Below, in pieces: positions 5,025 to 5,077 of a stretch of 5,077 nucleotides of DNA (position 1 is its first letter; each line of letters opens with the position of its first letter). The notes beneath the pieces are model-generated. The model was not told the DNA's origin, searched no databases, and was given only the letters and a program-made list of their open reading frames with translations. Source of the stretch: JAJRXK01 sp964593155 (GTDB lineage Bacteria > Krumholzibacteriota > Krumholzibacteriia > JAJRXK01); contig CAZQHE010000216.1 in the NCBI GenBank assembly GCA_964593155.1, forward strand, positions 1 to 5,077. The letters run 5' to 3'. A program made the position numbers and the translations under genes.

Positions 5025-5077
5025 TCAGCGCCGCTCCCGGTCGAGCAGCACCGCCTCGGCCGCGCGCCTCCCCGCTC
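5025..5077 (-). CDS. C-terminal end of an unidentified minus-strand gene (cut by window edge)
   Basis: The minus strand reads into a TGA at 5027-5025 after 16 open codons: AGRRAAEAVLLDRERR. Gly-Arg-Arg-Ala-Ala-Glu-Ala-Val-Leu resembles the closing helix of many FAD-dependent oxidoreductases, where a Gly/Ser-x-x-Ala-Ala-Glu helix follows the last FAD-binding stretch, but the piece is too short to be sure. The stop lies just beyond the GC hairpin at 4983-5009, as expected for a convergent neighbour of the lipoprotein. The other two minus-strand frames at this edge are also open and Gly/Arg-rich, so the coding call rests on context and sequence style. Confidence 0.4.
   Translation of the reverse strand, partial: AGRRAAEAVLLDRERR

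Overview
The window is about two-thirds G+C, has strongly GC-biased third codon positions, and carries proteins of a double-membrane envelope: a LolA-like periplasmic protein, an RND-type membrane exporter and an export-type lipoprotein. It therefore looks like a high-GC Gram-negative bacterium, and possibly one end of a metagenome-derived contig. The sequence alone does not fix the phylum.

Layout. The minus-strand operon runs right to left: a small DUF2892 membrane protein (3002-2757), an 801-residue RND/MMPL-type exporter (2713-308), then a LolA-like outer-membrane-lipoprotein-sorting protein (from 302, cut by the left edge). Gaps are 43 bp and 5 bp, and each gene has a purine-rich Shine-Dalgarno (SD) site. 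Divergent to it is a plus-strand pair: an ArsR/SmtB-family regulator (3204-3554) overlapping by 11 bp an ICMT/PEMT-like integral membrane methyltransferase (3544-4011). A 140-bp gap leads to a lipoprotein (4152-4970) with an NrfJ-like domain, a Met/His-containing linker and an OB-fold domain. A strong GC hairpin (4983-5009) separates it from the last 16 codons of a convergent minus-strand gene at the right edge.

The 201-bp divergent region (3003-3203) is the most structured non-coding part. It holds a short AT-rich island with a self-complementary TATATA that could serve as a -10 element on both strands, a perfect 6-3-6 inverted repeat beside it, a pair of perfectly inverted 11-mers flanking it 64 bp apart, and a hairpin just upstream of the DUF2892 SD site.

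Working model (inference): the ArsR protein, which has a Cys-x3-Cys pair in its C-terminal helix, senses a metal, thiol or redox signal. It represses both its own operon and the divergent DUF2892-exporter-LolA-like operon, which would move a lipid or other hydrophobic cargo toward the outer membrane. The methyltransferase could modify a lipid or isoprenoid. The NrfJ-like lipoprotein may be independent. The individual families are known; the arrangement and control region are what merit attention. The first ~33 bases are AT-rich and do not read like the gene they lie in, suggesting an unreliable contig end.
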